This document shows, in pieces, positions 47,857 to 56,727 of a DNA stretch of 64,000 nt. The notes below the pieces were generated by a model that was given only the letters and a program-made list of their open reading frames with translations, did no database searches and was not told where the DNA came from. This DNA comes from VXYL01 sp963422285 (GTDB taxonomy: Bacteria; Pseudomonadota; Gammaproteobacteria; Pseudomonadales; Azotimanducaceae): contig OY729419.2 in assembly GCA_963422285.2 (NCBI GenBank), positions 1,302,001 through 1,366,000 on the forward strand. The letters run 5' to 3'. How positions within the stretch are numbered: position 1 is the stretch's first letter; each line of letters starts with the position of its first letter. The position numbers were made by a program, and so were the translations under genes.

Positions 47857-49092
47857 TCAGAAATCCCGCACTAGCCGCTGGGCGCGCCGGCTCTCCTCGT
47901 GGTCGAAGGCGGGCTCGTAGTGCCTGATCTGCCGGGCGGTCATGCCCACGGCTCGGCAGCGTGCCCGCCACTGTTCGTCGATGGTGACAACCATGCGCGA
48001 CAGCATGGCGGCGGCGCGCTCCAAGTTGAAGAAGGGGCCGCTTCCAGCACTGCTTCGATGGAAGCGGCGTTGCCGCCAAGCTCGCTTATGCCCGTTTCCA
48101 GGTGGCGGTGGCGATGCGGCTGCGGGTTGATGTCGAAGGCCGGGAAGAGAACCCACAGCCCTTCGCCGGCATGGAGCAGGCCGTGGTTCTTCAAGTGATC
48201 GTCGTTGTTGGAGACCAGGATGGTAAACAGGATGCGGCGGTACAGTTCAGCCATTTGTTCGCCGGCATCAAAGGCATGCGCCCGCAGCGCATCGGTGATG
48301 TCCGTGTAGAAGGCGCCAGTGGCGGTCTCGACGCCAAGGAACGACTGGGCGGAAAGATAGGCGATTCGCCCGGTCGAATCGCTTGATCAGCGCCACCGGC
48401 TTGTCGGTGGCACCGAGTTCGAGCCGTGCCGAGGCCGCGTCGATGCCCGTCGCACAGGCAAGGAGCAGCGTTGCCGCTTCCATCCGTTCCACCGGCATGG
48501 CATCGTCGTCGCTGGCGAACTTGGCGATGGCGAGAGCGCCGTCTTCGTCGCGGACGTTTGCCTTCGGTCTGGCGCTGCCGAGCAGACGGTGCCGCATCGA
48601 CGCATCCCAGTTCGAGTCGCTCTTGGCGGCGGCGGCCGCCAAGAGCCGCAGCTCGGCGAGTTCGCTCAAGCGCGGCGTCGGCGGGTAGCAACGCGCGGTC
48701 GGCAGGCCGCCTTCGTCGAGATAGCGGAGCGCGCCCTGGCGGGTGGCATCGTCCACGGCAAGCAGGTAATCGAGTTCGGTGGGCACACCCCGGCGAGCGC
48801 CACCTTGGTGCGTGTTGCGGATCAGTCCTCGTCCCCACGCATCTGGCGCGCTGTCGGCGACCGGCCCCGGCAGCGCCGAGCGACGGTTTTCCCGCGACGC
48901 GGCACCATAGAACGGCATCTCGCCAAGGGGCATGGCGGGTGCGACGGCGAATCGCTCCGGGTTGTCCAGCCACTCCGTCGCATAGCGGAACATGCTGGTC
49001 TCGCGCCGCCCGTCCACCTCGAATATCAATTCGCCTACCAGATGCAGCGGCTCCCCGAATGCCACCTGCACGCGCCTCGTAGTTTTCGTCAC
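47857..49092 (-). pseudogene. hipA: HipA-type toxin kinase, frameshifted twice
   Basis: GTG start at 49092 overlapping the hipB stop. The front half reads VQVAFGEPLHLVGELIFEVDGRRETSMFRYATEWLDNP and LPGPVADSAPDAWGRGLI, then IAKFASDDDAMPVERMEAATLLLACATGI. Near 48372 the frame shifts into RIAYLSAQSFLGVETATGAF and the catalytic NNDDHLKNHGLLH and FDINPQP blocks. Near 48035 it shifts again into FFNLERAAAMLSRMV and ends RLVRDF at 47857. HipA phosphorylates glutamyl-tRNA synthetase in E. coli to induce dormancy. As sequenced, the kinase active site is out of frame, so the toxin should be inactive. Confidence 0.8.
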
Positions 49093-49403
49093 GACCCTTT
49101 GTCCGCAGATTGCCGTCCAAGAACTGGCGCTTGCCGTCGCCGGATGCGCTGCGGCAAGCTGTCGAGGTCCAGCATCAGCCCGGTATCGTCCTGGGAGACA
49201 TCCAGCATCTCCTCGAGTCGATGCAGCTCGCCGAGAAACAGCAGCACCATGGCGAATACGCCCAGCGAGAAGCCAGCCTCGCCTTTCTCCAGCCGGACCA
49301 GAGTTCCTTCAGATACGCCCATGCGCTCGGCGAAGTCCGCCACCGGCAGACGTCGCTTTTTGCGAGCGATGCGGATGTCCTGGCCCAAGGCTCGCAGGCA
49401 CAC
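49089..49403 (-). CDS. hipB: HipB-type XRE-family antitoxin
   Basis: 104 residues, GTG start at 49403. The helix-turn-helix is visible in DIRIARKKRRLPVADFAERMGVSEGTLVRLEKGE. The tail QDDTGLMLDLDSLPQRIRR is typical of HipB proteins next to HipA kinases. It represses its own operon and binds HipA. The reading frame is intact while the toxin is broken. The stop overlaps hipA by four bases (GTGA). The upstream AT-rich island would contain its promoter and operator. Confidence 0.8.
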   Translation of the reverse strand: MCLRALGQDIRIARKKRRLPVADFAERMGVSEGTLVRLEKGEAGFSLGVFAMVLLFLGELHRLEEMLDVSQDDTGLMLDLDSLPQRIRRRQAPVLGRQSADKGS

Positions 49404-49437
49404 GCTGCACGGATGGCGGATGGGTCTTCATTAGCTT

Positions 49438-49500
49438 TGATAAATCAGTTCTTAATGCCTATTGACAACAATATAGGGTAGTCTACTGCTCTATAGAATA
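49438..49500 (-). promoter_or_regulatory. AT-rich promoter/operator region of hipBA
   Basis: A locally AT-rich patch just upstream of hipB. On the minus strand TTGTCA (49468-49463) is followed 17 bp later by TTTATC, a plausible but imperfect -35/-10 pair. The motif CCCTATA also occurs here (49472-49478 on the minus strand), as in the island at 21083-21127. No HipB operator sequence is evident by eye. Confidence 0.35.
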
Positions 49501-49509
49501 GAAGACAGA

Positions 49510-49923
49510 CGCCCTCGTGGCCATGCCGCCGAGGGCGTCAAGCGAACCATCCACCTCTGCCGCGGCGACATCTCGCCGCGGGCGGCGACGACGCAGCAGA
49601 CTATGAAAAGCCTAGTGCTGTTGATTCGGAAACTCGACGGCGCGGCGGACCGAGTCCACATCGAATGCTCGTATCCCGGCCAGAGGGACGAGCGCGGGTC
49701 CTCAAGGAACTGCCGACGGCCATGGAGATCATCGCTGGCATCGCCGATGTCAAGGCTTCGGTGCCGCCGAGCGAGGAATCTCTGCGGGAAAAGGCCGACA
49801 GCCTGCTCGCCATCCTGCCGCAACCGCGCCTGCTGGTGTCGTCCTCGTGCGGCTGCGGACGAGTGCCCCACGGATCAGGCCATTGGCCTCAACTTGGCAA
49901 AGGCCGCGCAGGCGTCGCTCTAG
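49510..49923 (+). pseudogene. Remnant of a MetE-like (cobalamin-independent methionine synthase II family) protein
   Basis: Plus-strand fragments in alternating frames read GVKRTIHLCRGDISPRA, SLVLLIRKLDGAADRVHIECSYPGQRDE, then KELPTAMEIIAGIADVKASVPPSEESLREKADSLLAILPQPRL and SSSCGCGRVP, then TDQAIGLNLAKAAQASL before the stop at 49923. The order matches the C-terminal half of methionine-synthase-II-like barrels, whose Cys near the end binds zinc (CGCG here). The N-terminal half is missing, cut near the AT-rich hipBA promoter region. At least two shifts. Inactive. Confidence 0.6.
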
Positions 49924-49959
49924 TATGCTTGGCATTCCTTCAGCCTCCCAGGACGCGAA

Positions 49960-51696
49960 ATGACATTCTCGGAACCGCGAACGCTGGCGCTGTTGGCGCT
50001 GGCGATTGCGCCCTTCGTGCATGCCGCCGAGCCGCCCGCGGTGCTCGAAGCGCTGAAGACCGAGCTCGCTCGCTCCATGGGAGTGCTCGGCGAACGGCCG
50101 GTACCGCCGTACTTCCTGAGCTACGAGGTCACCGAGCAGAACGCCGTCAGCGTCACCGGTTCCTTCGGCACGTTGCGGCACAGCAGCCGCCGGCGCAGCC
50201 GCTACCTGGATGTCGATCTGCGGGTAGGCGGCTACGACCTCGACAACACCCGCCCGATCCGCGGCGACCGCAACCTCTCCCGTCGAACCTTTACGCAAGT
50301 CCCCATCGAAGACGACGTGGACGCCATCCGCAGCGTGATCTGGAACCGCACCGACGCCAGCTACAAGCAGGCTTTGGAACAGCTGACCAAGGTGAAGACC
50401 GACGTGCAGGTGAAGGTGGATGCGGAGGATCGCTCCGCCGACTTTTCGCGCGAGAAGCCGCAGAAGAAGCTCGGCGAAGCTGCCAAGGTCGCCGCCAACA
50501 TGGCGGACTGGGAGGCCAAGGTGCGGCGCTACACCGCGCCGTTCGCCGCCCAAGGCGACATCTACAGGGCCACCGCCACCCTCTCCGCCACCGTCGAGAC
50601 GCGCTGGTTCGTGAGCAGCGAAGGCGCCGAGATACAAACCGGGGAAACGCGCTATCGACTGGCCATCAGTGCCCGCACCAAGGCCGACGACGGCATGACG
50701 CTGCCACGCTACGAATCCTTTGCCGCGTTCTCGCCGACAGGACTGCCGGACGACGAGACGGTGCTTGCGGCCGTGGAATCGATGATCGCGGACCTCGACG
50801 CCCTGCGAACCGCACCGGTGGTGGATCCCTATACCGGCCCCGCCATTCTCTCGGGCCGCGCCTCCGGCGTCTTCTTCCATGAAATCCTCGGCCACCCCGT
50901 CGAGGGGCACCGCCAAAAGCGAGAGGAGGAAGGCCAGACCTTCAAAAAGAAGATCGACGAGCGCATCCTGCCCGAGGGGTTCACCATTGCCTTCGACCCC
51001 ACCCAACGGCGACTGGCGAACATGGACTTGGCGGGCTCCTATCGGTACGACAACCAAGGTGTGCAGGCGCGGCGGGTGGCCGTGGTGGAGAACGGCATCC
51101 TGAAGAGCTTCCTCATGTCGCGCACCCCCATCGAAGGCTTCCCGAACTCCAACGGCCACGGCCGCAAGCAGATCGGCTACCGGCCCGTGGCACGGCAATC
51201 CAACCTCATCGTCGAAGTGGCCGAGCCGCTCAGCACCGCGGCGCTGAAAGCACAGCTGATGGCCATGATCCGGGACCAGGGCAAGCCCTTCGGCCTGCTG
51301 TTCAAGGACATCCAGGGCGGCTTCACCAGCACCGGACGGTTCCTGCCCAACGCTTTCAACGTGCAGCCCATTCTGGTCTACCGCGTCCACCCGGACGGCC
51401 GCGAAGAGCTGGTGCGCGGCGTCGATCTCATCGGGACGCCGTTGACCACCTTGAGCCGCGTCGTGGCCGCGGACGATCAGGTGGCGGTGTTCAACGGCAC
51501 CTGCGGGGCTGAATCCGGCGGCGTCCCGGTGGCCGCGGCGTCCCCTGGCCTGCTGATCTCGCAGATCGAAGTGCAGAAGAAGCGGAAGTCCCAGGAACGC
51601 ACGCCGCTGCTGCCGCCGCCATTTGGAGAAGGCGGGGAAGAAGGAGCAGGAGAGAGAGAAGAAGGGGCAGCAGGGACAGAAGGAGCAGCAGGATGA
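49960..51696 (+). CDS. Exported TldD-like metallopeptidase with HEXXXH motif
   Basis: 578 residues. The N-terminus TFSEPRTLALLALAIAPFVHA is a signal peptide, whereas classic TldD is cytoplasmic. The TldD/PmbA fold is clear, with the zinc motif H307-E-I-L-G-H312 in GVFFHEILGHPVEGHR, then DPTQRRLANMDLAGSYRYDNQGVQARRVAVVENGIL and the late NGTCGAESG.VP. TldD with TldE forms a heterodimeric protease. Here the stop overlaps the start of a second, motif-less homolog (ATGA), so a heterodimer is likely. The last 30 residues (GEGGEEGAGEREEG) come from a purine-rich repeat-like stretch and look like a disordered extension. Confidence 0.85.
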   Translation: MTFSEPRTLALLALAIAPFVHAAEPPAVLEALKTELARSMGVLGERPVPPYFLSYEVTEQNAVSVTGSFGTLRHSSRRRSRYLDVDLRVGGYDLDNTRPIRGDRNLSRRTFTQVPIEDDVDAIRSVIWNRTDASYKQALEQLTKVKTDVQVKVDAEDRSADFSREKPQKKLGEAAKVAANMADWEAKVRRYTAPFAAQGDIYRATATLSATVETRWFVSSEGAEIQTGETRYRLAISARTKADDGMTLPRYESFAAFSPTGLPDDETVLAAVESMIADLDALRTAPVVDPYTGPAILSGRASGVFFHEILGHPVEGHRQKREEEGQTFKKKIDERILPEGFTIAFDPTQRRLANMDLAGSYRYDNQGVQARRVAVVENGILKSFLMSRTPIEGFPNSNGHGRKQIGYRPVARQSNLIVEVAEPLSTAALKAQLMAMIRDQGKPFGLLFKDIQGGFTSTGRFLPNAFNVQPILVYRVHPDGREELVRGVDLIGTPLTTLSRVVAADDQVAVFNGTCGAESGGVPVAAASPGLLISQIEVQKKRKSQERTPLLPPPFGEGGEEGAGEREEGAAGTEGAAG

Positions 51697-53444
51697 GCAC
51701 TGTCCTTTCCCGCGCCCTGCTCTTCGTCCTGCTGGGCACCGCCACGCCGACATCGGCCGGCGAGGCGCTCGGCGGCATCGTGCTGCAGGCGATGCGCGAC
51801 GAGCTCGCCCGCTCCGTGGAAAAGCTGCACATGGCGCGCATGGAGAGGCCCTACTTCCTGGCCTATCGCATCGACCAATCCCAAGGCGTCACGGCCACGG
51901 CGCGATTCGGGGCACTGACCAGAAGCCGGCAAGGGAAACAGCGCACGTTGGCGGTGGAAGTGCGGGTTGGCGATCCGAATCTGGACAACGGCAACTTCCT
52001 CCCGACGCGCCCGGGAGACTCTATCCTGCACACCATTCCGCTGCCCCTCGACGACGACTACCAGGAGCTGCGGCGCCAGCTTTGGCTCGCCACCGATGCG
52101 GCCTACAAGCATGCCTTGGAGGTGCTGGCGAAGAAGCGGGCGGCGTTGCAGAACCGGACCCGGGAAGAGGTGCCCGACTTCACCGCCGAGGAGCCGGCGA
52201 CGGTCTTCGCCAAGGGCGTCGCCGCGGCCCCGGACGCCGACGCGGTTGCCGCCCTGGCCCGGGATCTATCGCGTGTCTTCAAGGACATGCCCGACATCCA
52301 GGATTCCCGGGTAACGGCGGCGGCCGATGTCCGGCAGACCTACTACGTCAACAGCGAAGGCAGCGCGTTCGTCCAGGCGCAGCCGTCGGCCGCCGTCCTG
52401 GCGCTTGCCAAGACCCAGGCCTCCGACGGCACGGTGTTGCAGGATTTCGAGACTTTCTACACACGCCGTTGGGAGCATCTGCCGAGTGGCGCAGAACTGG
52501 CACGGCAAGTGCGGAGCATGGGCGCAACCCTCGCCGCCCGTCGTGAAGCGGAGTTCGTCGACCGCTACAACGGTCCGGTGCTGTTCGAGGGTCAGGCCGC
52601 GGCGGAACTGTTCGCCCAGGTTCTGGCGCCGCGGCTGCTGGCTGCCCGGGTGCCTATCGGCGAGACCTCGCGCATGGACAGCTACATCGCCACCCTGCGC
52701 AACCCGTTCGAGGACAAGATCGGCGCCCGGGTGCTGCCGAGATTCCTGGATGTTCGCGATGAGCCGACGGCGACCGAATACCAAGGCAGCCGGCTGCTGG
52801 GCGGCTACCTGGTGGACGACGACGGCGTGCTCGCCGCGCCCACGGCAGTAGTGGAGAACGGCATCCTGAAGACGCTGCTCGCCAGCCGCAACCCGGTCGC
52901 GGGCATGACGGCCAGCACCGGCAATCGGCGCGACGGCCGGGTGCTGCCGAGCAATCTTCTGGTCACCACCGAGCGGGGCCTGAGCGACGAGGAACTGCGC
53001 GACGAGTTCGCCGCGCTGGTGCGCGAGCGCGGCAACGATTTCGGCATCGTCGTGCGCCGCCTCGGCAGTCCGACGGCGAAACTCCACAATACCGGCTTCT
53101 CCTCCGGCGGCAGCGGGCAGATCTCCGTGGAGCGTCTGGTGCGAGCCTACCGAGTCTACCCCGACGGGCGCGAGGAGCTGATCCGCAAGGCGGAACTCTC
53201 CGGCGTCAGCGAGGCGACGTTCAAGGAGATCGTGGCCGCTTCCGACTCGTCCACCGTCCATACGTCCCCGTGGGCGTCCGGCGCGTTCTGGTTCCTGTAC
53301 GCCTCGGCGCAGTACGGTTCCAGCATGGGGGATGGCAGGGTGTCCTATGTCGTGCCCGACCTACTGTTCGAGGAAGTAACCGTGCGCAAGCCCGCCGGCA
53401 ACGTGCCGCGCCTGCCGGTGGCCGGACATCCGTTCTTCGAGTAG
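51693..53444 (+). CDS. Exported TldE/PmbA-like partner lacking the zinc motif
   Basis: 583 residues, signal peptide MSTVLSRALLFVLLGTATPTSA. It aligns along its length with the preceding protein: ERPYFLAYRI, VRVGDPNLDN, GPVLFEGQAAAELFAQVLAPRL, YLVDDDGVLAAPTAVVENGILKTLLASRNP, VYPDGREELIRKAEL. Where its partner has HEILGH it has ELFAQVLAPR, so it cannot bind zinc that way, just as TldE lacks the motif that TldD has. It likely shapes the substrate chamber of a periplasmic TldD/E-type complex. The four-base overlap suggests matched synthesis. Intact. Confidence 0.84.
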   Translation: MSTVLSRALLFVLLGTATPTSAGEALGGIVLQAMRDELARSVEKLHMARMERPYFLAYRIDQSQGVTATARFGALTRSRQGKQRTLAVEVRVGDPNLDNGNFLPTRPGDSILHTIPLPLDDDYQELRRQLWLATDAAYKHALEVLAKKRAALQNRTREEVPDFTAEEPATVFAKGVAAAPDADAVAALARDLSRVFKDMPDIQDSRVTAAADVRQTYYVNSEGSAFVQAQPSAAVLALAKTQASDGTVLQDFETFYTRRWEHLPSGAELARQVRSMGATLAARREAEFVDRYNGPVLFEGQAAAELFAQVLAPRLLAARVPIGETSRMDSYIATLRNPFEDKIGARVLPRFLDVRDEPTATEYQGSRLLGGYLVDDDGVLAAPTAVVENGILKTLLASRNPVAGMTASTGNRRDGRVLPSNLLVTTERGLSDEELRDEFAALVRERGNDFGIVVRRLGSPTAKLHNTGFSSGGSGQISVERLVRAYRVYPDGREELIRKAELSGVSEATFKEIVAASDSSTVHTSPWASGAFWFLYASAQYGSSMGDGRVSYVVPDLLFEEVTVRKPAGNVPRLPVAGHPFFE

Positions 53445-53446
53445 CG

Positions 53447-54214
53447 TCAGCCGATGGCCACCCAGTCCGTGCCTTCAGACTGGGTGGCGACGGCGAACGC
53501 GGCGAGTCCCAGCTTCAGTTCCGCGAACGTCGCCTCCACGCGACTGGGTTCGTTGTTCTGTTCGCTGAGGTGGCCGACCACGAGGTGGGTCAGCCCATCG
53601 TGGCGCACGCGCCCGACGAAGTCCGCAGCCTGCTCGTTGGACAGATGGCCGAAGTCGCCGGCGATGCGTCGCTTCAGAGGCGCGGGGTAGCTGCCACGCC
53701 ACAGCATGTCGAGGTCGTGGTTGCTCTCCACCAACAGGCCTTGGCAGCCGGCATAGGCGTGTGCCACATGGGGCGTCACGTGGCCGAGGTCGGTGAGCAC
53801 ACCGACGCACACGTCGTCGTGCTCGAAGACGTACTGCACAGGTTCCCGAGCGTCGTGGGGGACGGTCACCGGCTGCACCATCACGTCGCCAATGGCGAAC
53901 GGGATGTTGGCATCGATAGGACGCGCCAGGGCGGCAGCTTTTTCGGCCAGACCGGTCAGCGAGCGCAACGTGCCCAGAGTGCCGTAGATCGGAATGCGGC
54001 AGCGGCGCGCCAGCGAGACTACGCCGCTGGCATGATCGTTGTGCTCGTGGGTGACGAGCACCGCGTCCAAGGCGGCGGGATCGACGCCGGCACGGGCCAG
54101 CCGGAAACGGCACTCCTTGAGCGTGAAGCCGCAGTCGATGAGCAGGCGCGTCGAATCCGTGACGATCAGGGTGCCGTTGCCACGGCTGCCGCTGCCCAAG
54201 GACGCTAGGCGCAA
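53447..54214 (-). CDS. Metallo-beta-lactamase-fold hydrolase (YycJ/PhnP-like)
   Basis: About 255 residues if started at TTG 54214, right before LRLASLGSGSRGNGTLIV, where family members usually begin; no ATG lies near. Metal ligands: T-H-E-H-N-D-H in LVTHEHNDHASG, later VPHDAREP, TDLGHVT and the end-of-fold His in LVVGHLSEQNNEP. The SGSRGNGT start and ESNHD block are typical of the YycJ group of predicted phosphodiesterases or nucleases. The 3' end converges with the TldE-like gene only 2 bp away. The upstream DNA is the 70-bp repeat array. Confidence 0.82.
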   Translation of the reverse strand: MRLASLGSGSRGNGTLIVTDSTRLLIDCGFTLKECRFRLARAGVDPAALDAVLVTHEHNDHASGVVSLARRCRIPIYGTLGTLRSLTGLAEKAAALARPIDANIPFAIGDVMVQPVTVPHDAREPVQYVFEHDDVCVGVLTDLGHVTPHVAHAYAGCQGLLVESNHDLDMLWRGSYPAPLKRRIAGDFGHLSNEQAADFVGRVRHDGLTHLVVGHLSEQNNEPSRVEATFAELKLGLAAFAVATQSEGTDWVAIG

Positions 54215-54380
54215 ATCAGCAGGCCTCGGTCGGCCGCAGTTGAAACCGCCAAGCGGCGGTACATCGCGGCAAGAAGGCGCGTCCACGCCGCAAGACGGGG
54301 TATGGAGGATGCCGCGATATGCGCAGCAAACCGCTGATGCGTCCCATGGTGGCCTCCCGCCAGTCGCCCGCCTCGATATC

Positions 54381-54550
54381 TGCGCAGCAGACTGCCAACG
54401 CGCCGCGATGCAGTTCGGCGGCCCGCCGATGTCCGGCAGCACCCGCAGTTCGCGCAGCAAACTGCCAACGCGCCGCGATGCAGCTCGGCGGTCCGCCGAT
54501 GTCCGGCAGCACCCGCAGTTTGCGTAGCAAACTGCCAACGCGCCGCGACG
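54381..54550 (+). repeat. Tandem direct repeat, 70-bp period, about 2.4 copies
   Basis: The block ACTGCCAACGCGCCGCG starts at 54391, 54461 and 54531, exactly 70 bp apart. GATGTCCGGCAGCACCCGCAG recurs with the same period. Copies 1 and 2 differ at only a few positions; copy 3 is cut off after about 28 bp, just before the bamC stop codon at 54561. A weaker, diverged relative begins near 54318. The period is not a multiple of three, so it is not coding. The units abut with no spacer. Confidence 0.9.
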
Positions 54551-54560
54551 CGGCGCGCGC

Positions 54561-55652
54561 TCACGCCGCGAATTCCCGCAGCGTCACTAGCACTTCCTCG
54601 GCCAGCTTGTCGGTCACCGGCTCGCCATCCGGCGTCGCTACCCGGAGGACGATGCCTTCGCCGGCGTTTTCCACATGGATCGTCACCGGCGTATCGCGTC
54701 CTGCTTCGCCACCGGGCACGAGGCGCTTCAGCCAGCCTCGCCGACCGGCGGTGGGGAACACCGCCCGGTAGACGGCGCTGTCGCGGTCGGTTTCGGCGAC
54801 TTCGATCTCCGCCCGTTGCAGGGCTTGGCCCACCGTCGCCCAAGCGCGGTCGAAGTCCACGTTCAGGCGCAGGCTCGGGTAGCCGGTTTCGTCCTTCACC
54901 AGCTGCGCCTTGGCCTCAAGGGCGATGTCGCGTCCGACCATGGACACCGATGCGGTGGTTAGGCCCTGAGCGGAATATTCCGCCAGCTTGGTCAGCACTT
55001 CGGCCTCCACTTCGGCGATGGCCGGCGAGGTCTCGTCGCCGACGCCGACGGCGCGCCGATGGCTGATATGCACTTCCGTGGAGCCACGGCGAATGCCGCG
55101 CTCGACGCGGAACCGCATCCGATCGCGGCCCGGCGCGAGGGTGCCGCCGGCGCTGTCGAGATGGTTCTTGCGGCCTTCTTGAATGGCGGTGCGAACCACA
55201 TCGTCGTAGTCCTGGTCCGTCACCACGATCCAGACGCTCTCGATGACGCCCGCGGGCGGGTCTTCCCGTCCGATGCCGACGCCGTTGTCGGCGAGAAATT
55301 GCTTCACCGTCGGCCACACCTGTTCCGGGGCGTCGCCCACCACCATCCATACCCGATCGCCGAGCTTCTGGATGCGTACCGCGTCGAGGTCGCGACCCAC
55401 CAGCACTGCTGGACGCGGCGCTTGGCGCGGGAATACCTTGGCGGCCGGCGGCGTATCGATTTCCGGAATCGGCCAGGCATCGGCGATGCGGACGCTGCTC
55501 AGCCCTTCCGGCACCGTCAGAGCAGCGCTGGGCTCGGCATCCAGATAATCGTCCCGGGGGTCCACGAACAGACCCTTGTCGTCTTGCGCATAGCGGCAGC
55601 CAGCCAGCGCGAGAACAATGCCTAGCGCGGCGGTTGGCGATGGTCTTTGCAT
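54561..55652 (-). CDS. bamC: Outer-membrane assembly lipoprotein BamC
   Basis: 363 residues with lipobox LALAGC19, so it should be a lipoprotein anchored to the outer membrane. The conserved unstructured N-terminus (DDYLDAEPSAALTVPEGL, which contacts BamD in E. coli) and the two helix-grip domains (RPAVLVGRDLDAVRIQKLGDRVWMVV..., and PSLRLNVDFDRAWATVGQALQRAEIEV...) are present. BamC is an accessory part of the BAM complex that folds beta-barrels such as the BtuB-type receptor here. Downstream of dapA with a 67-bp gap, as in enterics. Intact; its stop sits beside the 70-bp repeats. Confidence 0.88.
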   Translation of the reverse strand: MQRPSPTAALGIVLALAGCRYAQDDKGLFVDPRDDYLDAEPSAALTVPEGLSSVRIADAWPIPEIDTPPAAKVFPRQAPRPAVLVGRDLDAVRIQKLGDRVWMVVGDAPEQVWPTVKQFLADNGVGIGREDPPAGVIESVWIVVTDQDYDDVVRTAIQEGRKNHLDSAGGTLAPGRDRMRFRVERGIRRGSTEVHISHRRAVGVGDETSPAIAEVEAEVLTKLAEYSAQGLTTASVSMVGRDIALEAKAQLVKDETGYPSLRLNVDFDRAWATVGQALQRAEIEVAETDRDSAVYRAVFPTAGRRGWLKRLVPGGEAGRDTPVTIHVENAGEGIVLRVATPDGEPVTDKLAEEVLVTLREFAA

Positions 55653-55719
55653 GGAACGAACCTGCTTCTTGCCAGTCAGCAGCGCTTTGCTCTCCCCCGG
55701 CGACTGCTCGTCGGTCGCA

Positions 55720-56610
55720 TCACAGAGCCCCCAGGGCCGAAAGCCGCTTGCGCACTTCGACCTGCGTAGGCGCCGTCAGTTCCACCAGCGGCAGGCGAAT
55801 GTCGGGGTTGATTCTACCCATGGCGGCGAGCGCCCACTTGGTGGGGATAGGGCTGGTTTCCGCGAACAGGATTTCGTGGATCGGTTGCAGCTTGGCGTCG
55901 AGCGCCTGCGCCTTGTCGTCGCCATCGAGGAGCGCTTGGCAGAACTCGGCCATCAGCGCCGGCAGGACGTTGGCGGTCACCGAGATCGTGCCGCGGGCAC
56001 CGTAGCCAATCATGGCGAAGGTCTGCGCGTCCTCGCCGGAAAGCAGTACGAAGTCGTCGGCAACCAGGGCCTTGATCTCGGCTATTCGATGGGCGTCGCC
56101 GCAGGCTTCCTTGATGCCGACGATGCCGTCCACCCTAGCCAGCCGAGCGACGGTTTCGGCTTGCATGTCGCAGGCCGTGCGCGGCGGCACGTTGTAGAGC
56201 ACCATGGGCAGATCCGCCGCCTCGGCGATGGCGCAGAAGTGCCGGTACAGCCCTTCCTGGGGCGGCTTGTTGTAGTAAGGGGTCACCGATAGGCAGTAGT
56301 CCGCGCCATCGCCTTGGGCGGCCTTGGTGAACTCGATGGCTTCCGCGGTGGCATTGGCGCCGGCGCCGGCGACCACCGGCACTCGCCCGTCCACCCGTCG
56401 CACCACCGCCGCCACCACCTGCTTGTGCTCCGCATGGGTCAGCGTCGCCGATTCGCCGGTGGTACCCACCGGCACGATGCCGTGAGTGCCGGACTCCAGA
56501 TGCCAGTCCACCAAGCCGTCCAGCGCCGCCCAGTCCACCGCGCCAGACGTCGTCATCGGCGTCACCAACGCGACCAGGCTGCCTCTCAAATCGTCCGTTG
56601 CCCGCGACAT
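55720..56610 (-). CDS. dapA: 4-hydroxy-tetrahydrodipicolinate synthase
   Basis: 296 residues. First committed enzyme of lysine/diaminopimelate synthesis: condenses pyruvate with aspartate semialdehyde. Seen: GTTGESATLTHAEH (pyruvate-binding threonines), YYNKPPQEGLYRHF, YNVPPRTACDM with the catalytic Tyr, and the Schiff-base Lys in VGIKEACGD. The phrase SVTANVLP is the family allosteric/base region. Full length and intact. Precedes bamC on the same strand, the classic gammaproteobacterial order. Confidence 0.96.
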   Translation of the reverse strand: MSRATDDLRGSLVALVTPMTTSGAVDWAALDGLVDWHLESGTHGIVPVGTTGESATLTHAEHKQVVAAVVRRVDGRVPVVAGAGANATAEAIEFTKAAQGDGADYCLSVTPYYNKPPQEGLYRHFCAIAEAADLPMVLYNVPPRTACDMQAETVARLARVDGIVGIKEACGDAHRIAEIKALVADDFVLLSGEDAQTFAMIGYGARGTISVTANVLPALMAEFCQALLDGDDKAQALDAKLQPIHEILFAETSPIPTKWALAAMGRINPDIRLPLVELTAPTQVEVRKRLSALGAL

Positions 56611-56727
56611 GGCACCTCCGCCAAGTCCAAGTAAGGAAGAAGAAATACTGAACGGATGGTACTCAAGACCCGGCGGCGACTACAAGGGACGCGCCCGTTC
56701 GCAGAGGCTGGCGATCCGCGATAGCGG

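Noticed and set aside
54381..54550. CRISPR array
   Set aside because: Units of 70 bp abut with no unique spacers, there are under three copies and no cas genes.
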